Shown here piece by piece: positions 9,256 to 18,078 of a stretch of 64,000 bases of DNA (positions are counted from its first letter, which is position 1; every line of letters begins with the position of its first letter). The notes under the pieces are model-generated. The model saw nothing but the letters and a program-made list of their open reading frames with translations. It was not told the origin of the DNA and made no database searches. The stretch covers positions 39,817-103,816 of the forward strand of contig CAJCJA010000055.1 in assembly GCA_903970515.1 (NCBI GenBank), read 5' to 3'. The position numbers were made by a program, and so were the translations under genes. This DNA is from Candidatus Saccharibacteria bacterium CG_4_10_14_0_2_um_filter_52_9. GTDB taxonomy: Bacteria; Actinomycetota; Acidimicrobiia; Acidimicrobiales; RAAP-2.

Positions 9256-10242
9256 CTAGCGTGGAGCGTCGACGTTCGACGACAGTGGCGCGTCCTTGCG
9301 AGCCTTCGACGATCGCACGCGAATCCCGTAGCGTTGGCCCACACCGGGATTCAGGTGTTTTGCCTGGTCATGAGTAAGTTGGACCCAGGTTGACGTCCCA
9401 TCGTCACCGGCCAATACGACTCGAACCTCGAAGCCAAGTCGTATGACCTCACTGACCGTGGCGCTCTCGGCACCGTCGCCCAGCGCAACGATCTCAAGTT
9501 CATGCGGTCGATAGCTGATACCACCGAAGGACGTAATCGGCCCAAGGAACGAAGCGACGAAGTCGGTCGCGGGGTGGTCGTAGACGAACGACGGTCTTCC
9601 CGCCTGTTCGATGCGACCGCTATTTAAGATAACCAGTCGGTCCGCAATCTCCATCGCCTCGACCTGATCGTGGGTGACCAAGATAGTCGTGATACCCACC
9701 TCCTGCTGCAACGTGCGCACCCAACTTCGTAGTTCGGCGCGAACTTGAGCGTCCAGCGCCGCGAACGGTTCGTCCAACAACAACACGTCCGGTTTGATCG
9801 CAAGCGCGCGCGCCAACGCCATTCGCTGGCGTTGACCACCGGACAATTGGTGCGGGTACTGATCAGCGAATTCCTCCAGGCGAACGAGGCGAAGCAGTTC
9901 GTCAACTTGCTCTCGACGTTGCGCACGCGCGACGTGCTGTACCTTCAAACCGTAGGCGACGTTCTCGCGCAGCGACAGATGTCGAAAGGGGGCGTAGTCC
10001 TGAAAACAGAAGCCAATGTGTCGGTCGCGGGCGGGGGTGTTGGTGACGTCACGTCCTGCGAGCGAGACTCGTCCGCTATCGAGTGGGGTTAATCCCGCGA
10101 TGATACGAAGGAGCGTGGACTTTCCCGAACCCGAGGGCCCCAGCAGAGCCGTCAACTCGCCTTCGTTCACGATGTCACTGATGTCGTCAAGCACCAGGCG
10201 ACCTCCGAACGATTTGGTGACGCCGCTATACGAAACTGACAT
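9256..10242 (-). CDS. cysA: Sulfate/thiosulfate ABC transporter ATPase
   Basis: The product of 328 residues energises sulfate import. Walker A is GPSGSGKST, the signature is LSGGQRQRMALA, and Walker B is VLLLDEP. A C-terminal TOBE-like regulatory segment follows (SYRPHELEIVALGD). The ATG at 10242 is preceded by GGAAAGGAA; a start 12 codons upstream would lie deeper within cysW and lacks a site. The gene overlaps the end of cysW by 17 nt and is the last gene of sbp-cysT-cysW-cysA. Confidence 0.93.
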   Translation of the reverse strand: MSVSYSGVTKSFGGRLVLDDISDIVNEGELTALLGPSGSGKSTLLRIIAGLTPLDSGRVSLAGRDVTNTPARDRHIGFCFQDYAPFRHLSLRENVAYGLKVQHVARAQRREQVDELLRLVRLEEFADQYPHQLSGGQRQRMALARALAIKPDVLLLDEPFAALDAQVRAELRSWVRTLQQEVGITTILVTHDQVEAMEIADRLVILNSGRIEQAGRPSFVYDHPATDFVASFLGPITSFGGISYRPHELEIVALGDGAESATVSEVIRLGFEVRVVLAGDDGTSTWVQLTHDQAKHLNPGVGQRYGIRVRSSKARKDAPLSSNVDAPR

Positions 10243-11041
10243 GTCGTTTCCTTTCCAGTCGGTGTCGCGCCACGCCAATGAAGACGAGGACGATCACCGA
10301 GACGAGGGCGAGGAGAAGGGCGCCCACGAACCCTTGATATGCGTTGAAACTCTCGAAATTGGCCCCAATATTGAGCGTCAGCGTCTGTGTGATCAGCGCA
10401 ATGTTGCCCGAGACGATGAGCACCGCCCCGTATTCGCCCAGTACTCGAGCAAGGGTGAGGGTCACGCCGTACGCCGCGGCCCACGCGATAGAGCGCATGG
10501 TAATGGTGAAGAAGATTCGCGAAGGCTTCGCACCGAGCGTCGCCGCGGTCTGTTCCTGGTGGTCGCCTACTTCACGGAGTAGAGGTATCACTTGACGCGA
10601 GACGAGCGGCAGTGATACGAACACCGACGCGAGGACGATCGCCGGATACGAGAACATGATGCGCAGTCCCGTCGCCGCGAACACGGAACCGAACCAGCCA
10701 TTTTGGGCGTACGCGAGCTCGAGGATCAAGCCCACGATGATGGGTGAGATCGCGAGCGGGATGTCAATGATCACGTCGATGAATCGACTGAGCGGCGAAG
10801 GATGACGCACGATCCACATCGACACCCCGACTCCGAACAGTACGTTGAGCGGCACCGCGAGAATGACCACCTTCAACGAGAGTTCAATGGCGAGATCCAT
10901 CGCGTGGTCGTGTAGTGCAAACCAGAACTGGTTCCAACCGTGGCTCAACGCTTGTTGAAAGACGAAACCAAGGGGTAACGCGAGGAGCGCACCCACGTAG
11001 AAGATCACGAGAGAACGTAGGACGATCGACGGACGTGTCAT
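10226..11041 (-). CDS. cysW: Sulfate ABC transporter permease CysW
   Basis: This 271-residue inner-membrane permease has about six hydrophobic segments. The ABC-permease EAA loop, which docks on the ATPase, is at AATLGAKPSRIFFTITMRSI (residues about 168-187), and the motif ALGEYG/VLGEYGAVLIVSGN follows. It pairs with CysT to form the sulfate channel. Its ATG overlaps the cysT stop by 4 nt (ATGA). Confidence 0.93.
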   Translation of the reverse strand: MTRPSIVLRSLVIFYVGALLALPLGFVFQQALSHGWNQFWFALHDHAMDLAIELSLKVVILAVPLNVLFGVGVSMWIVRHPSPLSRFIDVIIDIPLAISPIIVGLILELAYAQNGWFGSVFAATGLRIMFSYPAIVLASVFVSLPLVSRQVIPLLREVGDHQEQTAATLGAKPSRIFFTITMRSIAWAAAYGVTLTLARVLGEYGAVLIVSGNIALITQTLTLNIGANFESFNAYQGFVGALLLALVSVIVLVFIGVARHRLERKRHVSFV

Positions 11042-11907
11042 CCGCGCCTCCGCGCGAGTGTACGGGCGAGGACGTTACTCGTAATGAGCACACAGAGCGC
11101 ACCTACTAGGAGCAACATGGCGACCGAGGCCGCCGCAGCGTTCTGGCCCGAGGAGACCAAGGAGTACACGTACGAGCTTGCAATCTCAGTGTGGTAGGGA
11201 ATGTTGTTCGAAATGAAGACCACCGAACCGTATTCACCAAGTGCGCGTGCGAAGGCGAGGCCCGTGCCGGTGAGAAGTGCGGGCATGATGGCAGGCAACG
11301 TGATGGTGCGAAACACGTAAATGGAAGATGCGCCAAGGGTTGACGCTGCAGCTTCCGCGTCAATCGTGAGTGACTCGAGCACTGGCTCGACGGAGCGGAC
11401 ACTGAAAGGTAGCGTGACGAACATGATTGCGACCGTCACTCCCACCCAGGTGCCGGTGATGTTCACGTGGAATGGCGAATGCGGACCGTACAGCGTGTAG
11501 AAGGTGATGCCCGCGACGACGGTTGGCAGCGCAAAAGGCAAATCGATAATGGCGTTCAACGCGCTTCGCCCCAAAAACCGGTCTCTCACGAGGACGTATG
11601 CGGTGGCGGTGCCCGCGACGGCGTTTAGCACCGCCGCGACGAACGAACACAGGACCGTCAATTTTATAGCGTCGAGTGCCTCGGCGCTCGTTGCCTGTGA
11701 CCAGAATGCACCGAGGCCGCCCTTGAAGGCGTTATCGACTAACGCTGCGACGGGTATCAGGATCAACAAACTTAGGTAGCCAACGACGAGCGACCTACCC
11801 GCGACGGACTTGGACGTCTCGTAACGGGGAACGCGAAGGCCCGTCCACCACGATTGTGGTGGACGGGCTAGTTCGCCGTCAGCGAGATCAGTTATCTTGA
11901 CCGGCAA
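11038..11907 (-). CDS. cysT: Sulfate ABC transporter permease CysT
   Basis: The product is up to 289 residues with about six membrane segments and the permease loop AASTLGASSIYVFRTITLP. The start is a TTG at 11907 inside the end of sbp (20-nt overlap), with GGAG 4 nt upstream. No ATG, GTG or TTG in frame follows before the first membrane segment, so the start has to lie here. Codons roughly 14-23 form a perfect 13-bp hairpin in the mRNA (11839-11868). This may lower translation of the permease relative to the binding protein. Confidence 0.88.
   Translation of the reverse strand: MPVKITDLADGELARPPQSWWTGLRVPRYETSKSVAGRSLVVGYLSLLILIPVAALVDNAFKGGLGAFWSQATSAEALDAIKLTVLCSFVAAVLNAVAGTATAYVLVRDRFLGRSALNAIIDLPFALPTVVAGITFYTLYGPHSPFHVNITGTWVGVTVAIMFVTLPFSVRSVEPVLESLTIDAEAAASTLGASSIYVFRTITLPAIMPALLTGTGLAFARALGEYGSVVFISNNIPYHTEIASSYVYSLVSSGQNAAAASVAMLLLVGALCVLITSNVLARTLARRRG
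11839..11868 (-). promoter_or_regulatory. 13-bp hairpin within the first codons of cysT
   Basis: GCCCGTCCACCAC pairs perfectly with its complement across a 4-nt loop. The structure begins 20 nt after the sbp stop codon. No T-run follows in the minus direction, so it is not a classic terminator. It could protect the 3' end of the sbp message or attenuate cysTWA expression, a common device in ABC-transporter operons whose binding protein is made in excess. The structure is seen; the role is inferred. Confidence 0.65.
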
Positions 11908-12997
11908 ATTGCTCCAGGTATGTCACGATTCCCTCGTTGGGGTGAATGGAGTCATTCGGAGGGAACGTCACGCTGCTGCCGAAGAACTCAGGATCAATGA
12001 CGGGCCACCCTCCGCTGTTGATGGTGGAAATCGTCTGCAAGTCGGTGGACTTCTTGAATGCCGCGAAGGACGACTTGGTGGCATTCCACACCGAGGTGAG
12101 CACTGAGCGGTATCCAAGTTTCGCGAGCACCGTTTGACCAGCGCTCGAGAAGAGATACTGATAGAACGCCACTGCCGCAGGCTTCGCCAGACCAGTGTTC
12201 GTCAAGGCGATCGGATTTTCGATCAACAGCGTCTGCGGCGGTACAACCACGGTGATGGCATCACCAGCGGCGACAGCTCCGAGCGCGTCATCTTCGTAGT
12301 CCAACAAGACGTCACCGGTGCCCGCCAAGAAAGTCGATAGCGCCGTTGAACCACTGGGTGGTTCAGCGACAATGTGTTCGATCACCGACTTCAAGTAATT
12401 CTGATCTTGATTGGGAGTGTGTCCGAGAGCCTTCCACGCGGCGTACGCAGCGAGCAGGTCCCACTTCGCACTGCCTGACGTCTCGGGGTTAGGCGTGACG
12501 AGACGAATGCCCTTCCTCGTGAGGTCGCTCCACTGCTTAATGCCGAGTGGATTGCCTTTTCGAACGATGAAAACGACGGTGGAATCGGTAACAATGCCCG
12601 GCGTCTTGTACACCGTCTGGGTCGCGGGATTCACGCCGCCAATCGTGTCTTCCTGGTTCTCCCACGTGGCGGGAATGTAGCCAGCAGTGGCGTCGGATTC
12701 CTCGTCTGAGTAATACGAGAGATTGACCACGTCGGCAGGGATGCCCTTGGCGACGTTGTTCGCCTCGGTGCCTGAGGCACCGAAAGTGTTCGTAAAGGTG
12801 ACGCCCGACCCGGCTGATGTCGCTTGAAACGCCTTTTCGAGGGCCGTGTAGGCCGGACCCACGACGGAGTAACCCACCACATTGACGATTGTCGCCTGGG
12901 TGCTCGCCGAAGCCGGTACGGCTACGACGGCAATCGTCGTCGCCCCGGCGATGCCAAGTGCCGCTAGTCGGACAAGTTTTGGCGTCCGTAATCTCAT
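11888..12997 (-). CDS. sbp: Sulfate-binding protein
   Basis: The 369-residue secreted protein is the substrate-binding component. A signal peptide is visible (positively charged MRLRTPK, a hydrophobic core, then PASAS near residue 32). Family motifs include FGASGTEANNVAKG, ADVVNLSYYSD, VRKGNPLGIKQWSDL and TPNPETSGSAKWDLLAAY, all typical of sulfate/thiosulfate binders. I preferred the ATG at 12997, preceded by a GGAGAAAGAG stretch, over a GTG 7 codons upstream without one. It is the first gene of the transporter operon. Confidence 0.92.
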   Translation of the reverse strand: MRLRTPKLVRLAALGIAGATTIAVVAVPASASTQATIVNVVGYSVVGPAYTALEKAFQATSAGSGVTFTNTFGASGTEANNVAKGIPADVVNLSYYSDEESDATAGYIPATWENQEDTIGGVNPATQTVYKTPGIVTDSTVVFIVRKGNPLGIKQWSDLTRKGIRLVTPNPETSGSAKWDLLAAYAAWKALGHTPNQDQNYLKSVIEHIVAEPPSGSTALSTFLAGTGDVLLDYEDDALGAVAAGDAITVVVPPQTLLIENPIALTNTGLAKPAAVAFYQYLFSSAGQTVLAKLGYRSVLTSVWNATKSSFAAFKKSTDLQTISTINSGGWPVIDPEFFGSSVTFPPNDSIHPNEGIVTYLEQFAGQDN

Positions 12998-13692
12998 GAA
13001 AATGCTCTCTTTCTCCACTATTTCTAGTTATCGGATGGGAATAGTGAACTAGGTTAGCGGCGAGACGTCGACGAGTCAAGTTTTTAGATTGTGAATTGCT
13101 TACATTTGCGTTTCGGAGTGGCGGACTCTTCCCGGACTCTCGATCGTCGTTTCGAGCTTTTCGCCATTCATTAGGAATACTGGTGATGTCCGCCCTGCCC
13201 AACACCATCGGGACTGCTCGTGGAAACGATGTCATCTGGGAAGACTTCGACCACGGAGAATAGATACGAAATCAGCTCGGCGACACCAAAGACCGTGTCG
13301 CTCGTGCTCGTGCTTTGCATGACCACGCCATTGAAAGAACACAAAATCCTGAGATCATTTGGATTCGCAATCTCGTCGGCACCCGTCGAGAACGAGCGTG
13401 GCTCTTCCGTGGAGATTCGCCAAACGCATAATTCTTCCAACGTTCAGTGTTTCCCAACACGACGTGTCGAGTAATTCTGGAACGGGCGAAAGAAGTCGAA
13501 ATATTCCGCCACATGATTGGTGGGGATTGTCGGTCGCACGAGCCAAAGAGGTTGGCTCACTCCCCTTTTCGGTCGTGTTGTTAGTAGAATTTCTTCGAAG
13601 GTCGGGGTGAGAGCCGACGTTCGTGCGTGGAGTGCACCACGAAACGAGAAATGCCTGGAGAGGGTGAATCCAACTTTTCGTTGGAGACTGTC
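12998..13692. other. 695-bp interval without an intact gene
   Basis: The interval separates sbp (minus) from the amine oxidase (plus). It contains the remnant of a fumarylacetoacetate-hydrolase gene and the upstream regions of both neighbours. It is visibly more AT-rich than flanking genes near 13019-13130. I see no riboswitch or RNA gene here. Confidence 0.6.
13171..13429 (-). pseudogene. Remnant of a fumarylacetoacetate hydrolase-family gene
   Basis: Two frames on the minus strand carry the two ends of an FAH-family protein. From 13429 one frame reads MRLANLHGRATLVLDG, the usual beginning of these hydrolases. A second frame, ending at 13171, reads NGVVMQSTSTSDTVFGVAEL, then EVFPDDIVSTSSPDGVG, equivalent to the C-terminal motif with LxPGDvIxTGTPxGVG. 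The roughly 200 residues between, including the metal-binding ExE region, are missing and the frame is broken. The gene is therefore an internally deleted relic. Confidence 0.75.
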
Positions 13693-15102
13693 ATGCAGAA
13701 GGATCCCTTCGTCTTACGCCACCTCGCGGAACTCACACCAGAATTATGGTGGCTCGATGAGGACCCGCTGGAGCCTGCGTATCAGCCTGCGTTAATTGGC
13801 GATGTCGGCGCAGACCTCTGTGTCGTCGGCGCGGGTTATACCGGATTGTGGACTGCCCTTCTCGCAAAGGAACGTGACCCCGAACGTCACGTGGTGGTAA
13901 TCGAGCAATACGAAACGGGTGCGGGCGCCTCAGGTCGCAATGGTGGATTCTGCTCGTCGTCGTTGACACACGGCTTTCGCAACGGCATGCGTCGTTTTTC
14001 GAGCGAGATGCCCATCATTGAGCGTTTGGGACGCGAGAACCTTGACGAGATCGAAAAAACGATTGAGCGCTACGCGATTGAATGCGACTGGGAGCGCACC
14101 GGCGAGTTACAGGTCGCCATCGCCCCTTGGCAGTTCGCGTCAATGCCGGAGGAAGCGCGACTGCGCAACGAGATGGGCGACCACGTCGAAGTGCTTGACC
14201 GTGATCAGGTACGAGCACGAATCCATTCGCCGCTCTACGAAGGTGCGCTCTTTGACGCCGATGGCACCGCCATGGTGGATCCCGCACGACTCGTGTGGGG
14301 ACTCGAAAGGGCGTGTCTCGCACTTGGGGTGACGATCTACGAGAATTCGAAAGTCGATTGGCTCGAGGACGTCGATGATGCGGTGCGTGTTCACGCACCC
14401 TATGGTGCCGTCACCGCGGCGCGAGTGGCGCTCGCGACGAACGTGTTCCCCTCGCTCGTGCGAAAAGCCCGCAAGTACGTGGTACCGGTCTTCGACTACG
14501 AGATCGTCACCGAACCATTGAGCGATGAACAGCTCGCGAGCATCGGATGGTCAGGGCGTGAGGGCGTTGCGGACGCGGGCAACCAATTCCATTACTACCG
14601 ACTCACCCAGGATCGTTGCATCCTTTGGGGTGGCTATGACGCGATCTACAACTTTCGTGGAAAGGTGCAGCGCAATTACGAGTTCAACGCCGAAACCTAC
14701 GCCACGCTGGCGAGCCACTTTCTAAAGACGTTTCCGCAACTGGCGGGTATCAAGTTCACCCACGCCTGGGGTGGGGCAATCGACACGTGCACGAGATTCT
14801 CGCCGTTCTGGGGATCAGCGCACCGGGGAAAAGTCGCCTACGTCCTCGGATTCACTGGATTCGGCGTCGCCTCGACCCGCTTTGGCGCCGCGACAATGTT
14901 GGACCTTCTTGATGGACTTGACACCGAACGTACGCGTTTGCGAATGGTGCAAAAAAAACCACTGCCGTTTCCTCCTGAGCCGTTGCGCTGGATCTTCATC
15001 CGCTTCACGCAGTGGTCCATAAAGCGCGCTGACGAACGCGAAGGCAAGCGAAACGTATGGCTGCGCCTGCTCGACGCGATTGGATTGGGTTTTGATTCGT
15101 GA
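13693..15102 (+). CDS. FAD-dependent amine/amino-acid oxidase (DAO, PuuB-like)
   Basis: The 469-residue product is a DAO-family flavoprotein. The dinucleotide motif VVGAGYTGLWTA (residues about 44-55) and the flavin-attachment area ASGRNGGF match the group that contains gamma-glutamylputrescine oxidase. A C-terminal FTGFGVASTRFGA segment binds FAD. I chose ATG at 13693 for the GGAG 7 nt upstream; an upstream ATG at 13627 is in frame but without a binding site. It stands alone and is followed by a bidirectional terminator. The substrate, probably a primary or secondary amine, cannot be told. Confidence 0.82.
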   Translation: MQKDPFVLRHLAELTPELWWLDEDPLEPAYQPALIGDVGADLCVVGAGYTGLWTALLAKERDPERHVVVIEQYETGAGASGRNGGFCSSSLTHGFRNGMRRFSSEMPIIERLGRENLDEIEKTIERYAIECDWERTGELQVAIAPWQFASMPEEARLRNEMGDHVEVLDRDQVRARIHSPLYEGALFDADGTAMVDPARLVWGLERACLALGVTIYENSKVDWLEDVDDAVRVHAPYGAVTAARVALATNVFPSLVRKARKYVVPVFDYEIVTEPLSDEQLASIGWSGREGVADAGNQFHYYRLTQDRCILWGGYDAIYNFRGKVQRNYEFNAETYATLASHFLKTFPQLAGIKFTHAWGGAIDTCTRFSPFWGSAHRGKVAYVLGFTGFGVASTRFGAATMLDLLDGLDTERTRLRMVQKKPLPFPPEPLRWIFIRFTQWSIKRADEREGKRNVWLRLLDAIGLGFDS

Positions 15103-15107
15103 GACAA

Positions 15108-15138
15108 CGATGCCCCCGGCACCTCGCCGGGGGCATCG
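15108..15138. terminator. Bidirectional terminator
   Basis: A perfect 13-bp GC-rich stem with loop ACCTC lies between two convergent genes, 6 nt after the amine-oxidase stop and 10 nt beyond the acs stop. T-rich tails are short on both sides. Confidence 0.85.
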
Positions 15139-15147
15139 CTTCAGTTT

Positions 15148-17112
15148 CTAGTCGCTGTCGTCCGAACCCATCAGGCCCGAGATCATGTTGACAACCGTCG
15201 GGTCCATCAACGTCGTGACGTCGCCCAATTGACGATTCTCCGCGACGTCACGCAATAAACGTCGCATAATCTTGCCCGATCGGGTCTTGGGCAGCTCGGG
15301 CGTCAAAATAATCTGGCGCGGTCGCGCTATCGGGCTGATCACCTTCGAGACGTGCTGTCGCAGTTCCTCAATTATTGGCGCCTGGTCCTTCATCTGCTCG
15401 TCCGCCGACAACTTCAGCGTCACGAACGCGACGATGGCTTGGCCGGTGAGGTCGTCGCTGGCACCCACGACCGCCGCCTCGGCGACAGCGGGGTGGCCGA
15501 CCAGCGCGTGCTCCACTTCGGTCGTAGAAAGACGGTGGCCAGAAATGTTCATTACGTCGTCCACGCGACCAAGCAACCAGATGTCGCCGTCGTCGTCGCG
15601 CTTGGCACCGTCGCCGGCGAAGTACTTGCCAGGGAAGCGAGACCAGTACGTCTCTTTGAATCGCTCCGGGTCACCGTAAATCCCACGCGTCATCGAGGGC
15701 CACGGCTGGGTGATGACGAGGTAGCCACCCTCACCGTTACCAACGGAGTTGCCTTCGTTGTCGACGACGTCGATCGAGATTCCGGGGAACGCGCGCATCG
15801 CGGCGCCCGGCTTCGTTGCCGTGATGCCCGGCAGCGGCGTCGCCATGATGGCGCCCGTTTCGGTCTGCCACCAGGTGTCGACGATCGGGCACGTGCCCGC
15901 GCCGATGTTGTCTCGGTACCAAATCCACGCTTCAGGGTTGATGGGCTCGCCCACCGTCCCGAGCAATCGCAGACTCGAAAGGTCGTGACTCTTCGGGAAC
16001 TCCTCGCCCCATTTCATGAGGGTGCGGATCGTGGTGGGCGCCGTGTAGAGAATCGTCGCCTTGTACTGTTCGATGATCTTCCACCAACGGTCCTTACCGC
16101 CCGAGTCCGGCAGTCCTTCGTACATGATCTGGGTCACGCCGTTGATGAGCGGGCCGTAGACAATGTAACTGTGTCCGGTAATCCATCCGATGTCCGCCGC
16201 CGTCCAGCAGACGTCCGTGTCCGCCTTGACGTCAAAGATGTTGTAGTGCGTGGTCGCCACTTGCGTGAGGTACCCCGCCGTCGTGTGAAAGATGCCCTTG
16301 GGCTTGGCAGTCGTACCCGAGGTGTACATGATGAACATCGTGTGTTCGGCCGGGAAATACTCGGGCGCGTGCTCGGTCTTTTGCTTGGCGACGATTTCGT
16401 GCCACCAATGGTCGCGACCGGCGGTCCATTCGACGTCGCCACCCGTGCGCTTGACGACTAACACGGCCTTTACGTTGGGGCACGACTTGAGCGCTTCGTC
16501 GACCGCTGGCTTCAGCGGGGCCGCAGTACCGCGGCGAAAAGCGCCGTCGGCGGTGACGACGAACTGACAATCGGAGTCCAAAATGCGGCTCGACAACGCG
16601 TCGGCGGAGAATCCTCCAAACACGACCGAGTGCACGGCACCCAAGCGAACGATGGCGAGCATCGCAACCACCGCTTCGGGAATCATTGGCATATAGACCG
16701 CCACACGGTCGCCCTTCTTCACACCAAGTTCGGTCAGCGCATTGGCGGCTTGCGCCACCAGCTTCTGCAGGTCCGCGTACGTGATCGTCCGGGATTCGCC
16801 TTCGGCGTCGGCGACCCAGTGGAAGGCGACCTTGTCACCTTTGCCCGCGTCAACGTGGCGGTCGACGCAGTTCACGCTCGCGTTAAGTTCGCCATCGCTG
16901 AACCACTTCGCGAAGGGGATGTCCCACTCCAGCGTCTTCGTTGGCTTCTTGTGCCATACCAATCGATCAGCTTGCTGGCGCCACCACGCGACGGGGTCGG
17001 CGTCGGCTTCGACGTAGATCGATGGTTGCGCGTTGGCTTGCTTCGCGAACGCGGCGCTCGGAGGGAAACTTCGCGTCTCTTCCAACCAAGCTTCAAGTTT
17101 TGCTTCCGTCAT
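15148..17112 (-). CDS. acs: Acetyl-CoA synthetase
   Basis: This 654-residue enzyme makes acetyl-CoA from acetate, ATP and CoA. The AMP-binding loop is YTSGTTAKPKG, the adenylate motif is DTWWQTETG, and the C-terminal catalytic and acetylatable lysine is in PKTRSGKIMRR. Length fits the family. The ATG at 17112 has GGGGG 7-8 nt upstream; an ATG four codons earlier does not. A perfect inverted repeat lies about 75 nt upstream. With the SatP gene next door it forms an acetate-uptake and activation unit. Confidence 0.96.
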   Translation of the reverse strand: MTEAKLEAWLEETRSFPPSAAFAKQANAQPSIYVEADADPVAWWRQQADRLVWHKKPTKTLEWDIPFAKWFSDGELNASVNCVDRHVDAGKGDKVAFHWVADAEGESRTITYADLQKLVAQAANALTELGVKKGDRVAVYMPMIPEAVVAMLAIVRLGAVHSVVFGGFSADALSSRILDSDCQFVVTADGAFRRGTAAPLKPAVDEALKSCPNVKAVLVVKRTGGDVEWTAGRDHWWHEIVAKQKTEHAPEYFPAEHTMFIMYTSGTTAKPKGIFHTTAGYLTQVATTHYNIFDVKADTDVCWTAADIGWITGHSYIVYGPLINGVTQIMYEGLPDSGGKDRWWKIIEQYKATILYTAPTTIRTLMKWGEEFPKSHDLSSLRLLGTVGEPINPEAWIWYRDNIGAGTCPIVDTWWQTETGAIMATPLPGITATKPGAAMRAFPGISIDVVDNEGNSVGNGEGGYLVITQPWPSMTRGIYGDPERFKETYWSRFPGKYFAGDGAKRDDDGDIWLLGRVDDVMNISGHRLSTTEVEHALVGHPAVAEAAVVGASDDLTGQAIVAFVTLKLSADEQMKDQAPIIEELRQHVSKVISPIARPRQIILTPELPKTRSGKIMRRLLRDVAENRQLGDVTTLMDPTVVNMISGLMGSDDSD

Positions 17113-17184
17113 AATTGCCCCCATGCTCGTACGTCATCACGGCACGCGCCCCGACGACGAAATACTTTTGTTGCTTCATCCCCC

Positions 17185-17200
17185 GTGACCTTGAGGTCAC
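17185..17200. promoter_or_regulatory. Inverted repeat upstream of acs
   Basis: GTGACCT-TG-AGGTCAC is a perfect palindrome with 7-bp arms, 73-88 nt before the acs start. The GTGA/TCAC half-sites recall CRP-family operators, but the central spacing is 8 rather than 6, so the binding protein is uncertain. Confidence 0.5.
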
Positions 17201-17237
17201 ACCTCTAATCGAGAGTACTTTCACTTTGCCCCAAAAC

Positions 17238-17277
17238 GCCAACAGCGCCCTTGCGGTTAGGCAGGGGCGCTGTTGGC
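17238..17277 (-). terminator. Terminator of the satP gene
   Basis: GCCAACAGCGCCC pairs with its complement over 13 bp with a 14-nt loop. In the minus direction it is followed by GTTTTGG. It lies about 37 nt past the satP stop and keeps satP transcription from running into acs. Confidence 0.85.
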
Positions 17278-17313
17278 TTTTGGGTCCGAGGTTAAGACAC
17301 CATTGTGTCTATG

Positions 17314-17877
17314 TTAGCCTCGCGGGCCCACTGGCAACACAACTCGCTTGTGCGTGTCGTTAATGACACCGGCCGCCGAGGCGTACCACGCGAGTGCCGC
17401 GGTCACGAGGCCGAGCCAACCACCAATCTTGACCATGTCCGCATTGCCGCCACCCCATCGACCAATGGTCAAGAAGATGAAGGTCAACGTCAGGGCCACG
17501 AACACGCTCAGCACTGCGCTGCTGGTGCGCAGCGCCGCGACGGTCATGTACGCCGTGAAGATTGTCCAACCCAGCAAGTAAATCGCTACGGAGTCCGTAC
17601 CCAATGGTGCCGGTCCACCGTGGATGAGCAGCCAAAGGCCAATCCAGAACGCGCCGTACGAGGTGAACGCCAAAGCACCAAAGGTGTTCTTGCGTACAAA
17701 TTCCCACATACCGGCGAGAAGCTGGGCAGTGCCGCCGTAGATGAGTGCCAAGGCAAGGGCCGCGGCCACACCAGATCCACTCCACAAGTTGGCGTTCGCA
17801 CTGCTCAGACAAAACGTCGTCATAGCGAATGCTGCAAGCCCTAACGGACCGGGATCCGCAATACTGTGTTCAGGCAT
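17314..17877 (-). CDS. satP: Acetate/succinate transporter, GPR1/FUN34/YaaH family
   Basis: The 187-residue product has six predicted membrane helices. The family signature near the N terminus is present as DPGPLGLAAFA (NPAPLGL in E. coli SatP). Length agrees with bacterial members. GGGGGGA is 5-6 nt before the ATG. The neighbouring acs gene supports acetate as substrate. A CRP-type palindrome lies about 110 nt upstream. Confidence 0.88.
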   Translation of the reverse strand: MPEHSIADPGPLGLAAFAMTTFCLSSANANLWSGSGVAAALALALIYGGTAQLLAGMWEFVRKNTFGALAFTSYGAFWIGLWLLIHGGPAPLGTDSVAIYLLGWTIFTAYMTVAALRTSSAVLSVFVALTLTFIFLTIGRWGGGNADMVKIGGWLGLVTAALAWYASAAGVINDTHKRVVLPVGPRG

Positions 17878-17980
17878 TTAAGTCCCCCCAATAAGGATTA
17901 ATTCGAGCCGCCGGCTTGGCGACCCAGTAAAGATTTAACACCTCCGTAATGTGGCGTGCTGGCATGGTAGGTGACTGATT

Positions 17981-17996
17981 TGTGAAAATTTTCACA
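17981..17996. promoter_or_regulatory. CRP/GlxR-type operator upstream of satP
   Basis: TGTGAAAATTTTCACA is a perfect 16-bp palindrome and matches the CRP consensus TGTGA-N6-TCACA exactly. Its centre is roughly 60-70 bp upstream of the likely satP transcription start (candidate -10 elements at 17926-17938), the distance typical of a class I activator site. cAMP receptor proteins control acetate genes in other actinobacteria. The match is observed; the control is inferred. Confidence 0.65.
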
Positions 17997-18078
17997 GAAT
18001 CGAAGTTCTACCGAGCGGTAACTCGCGCGCCGACTGCAAGAAAAAACCTAAGCCATTCCTCAGCAATCGAAGAGATGT

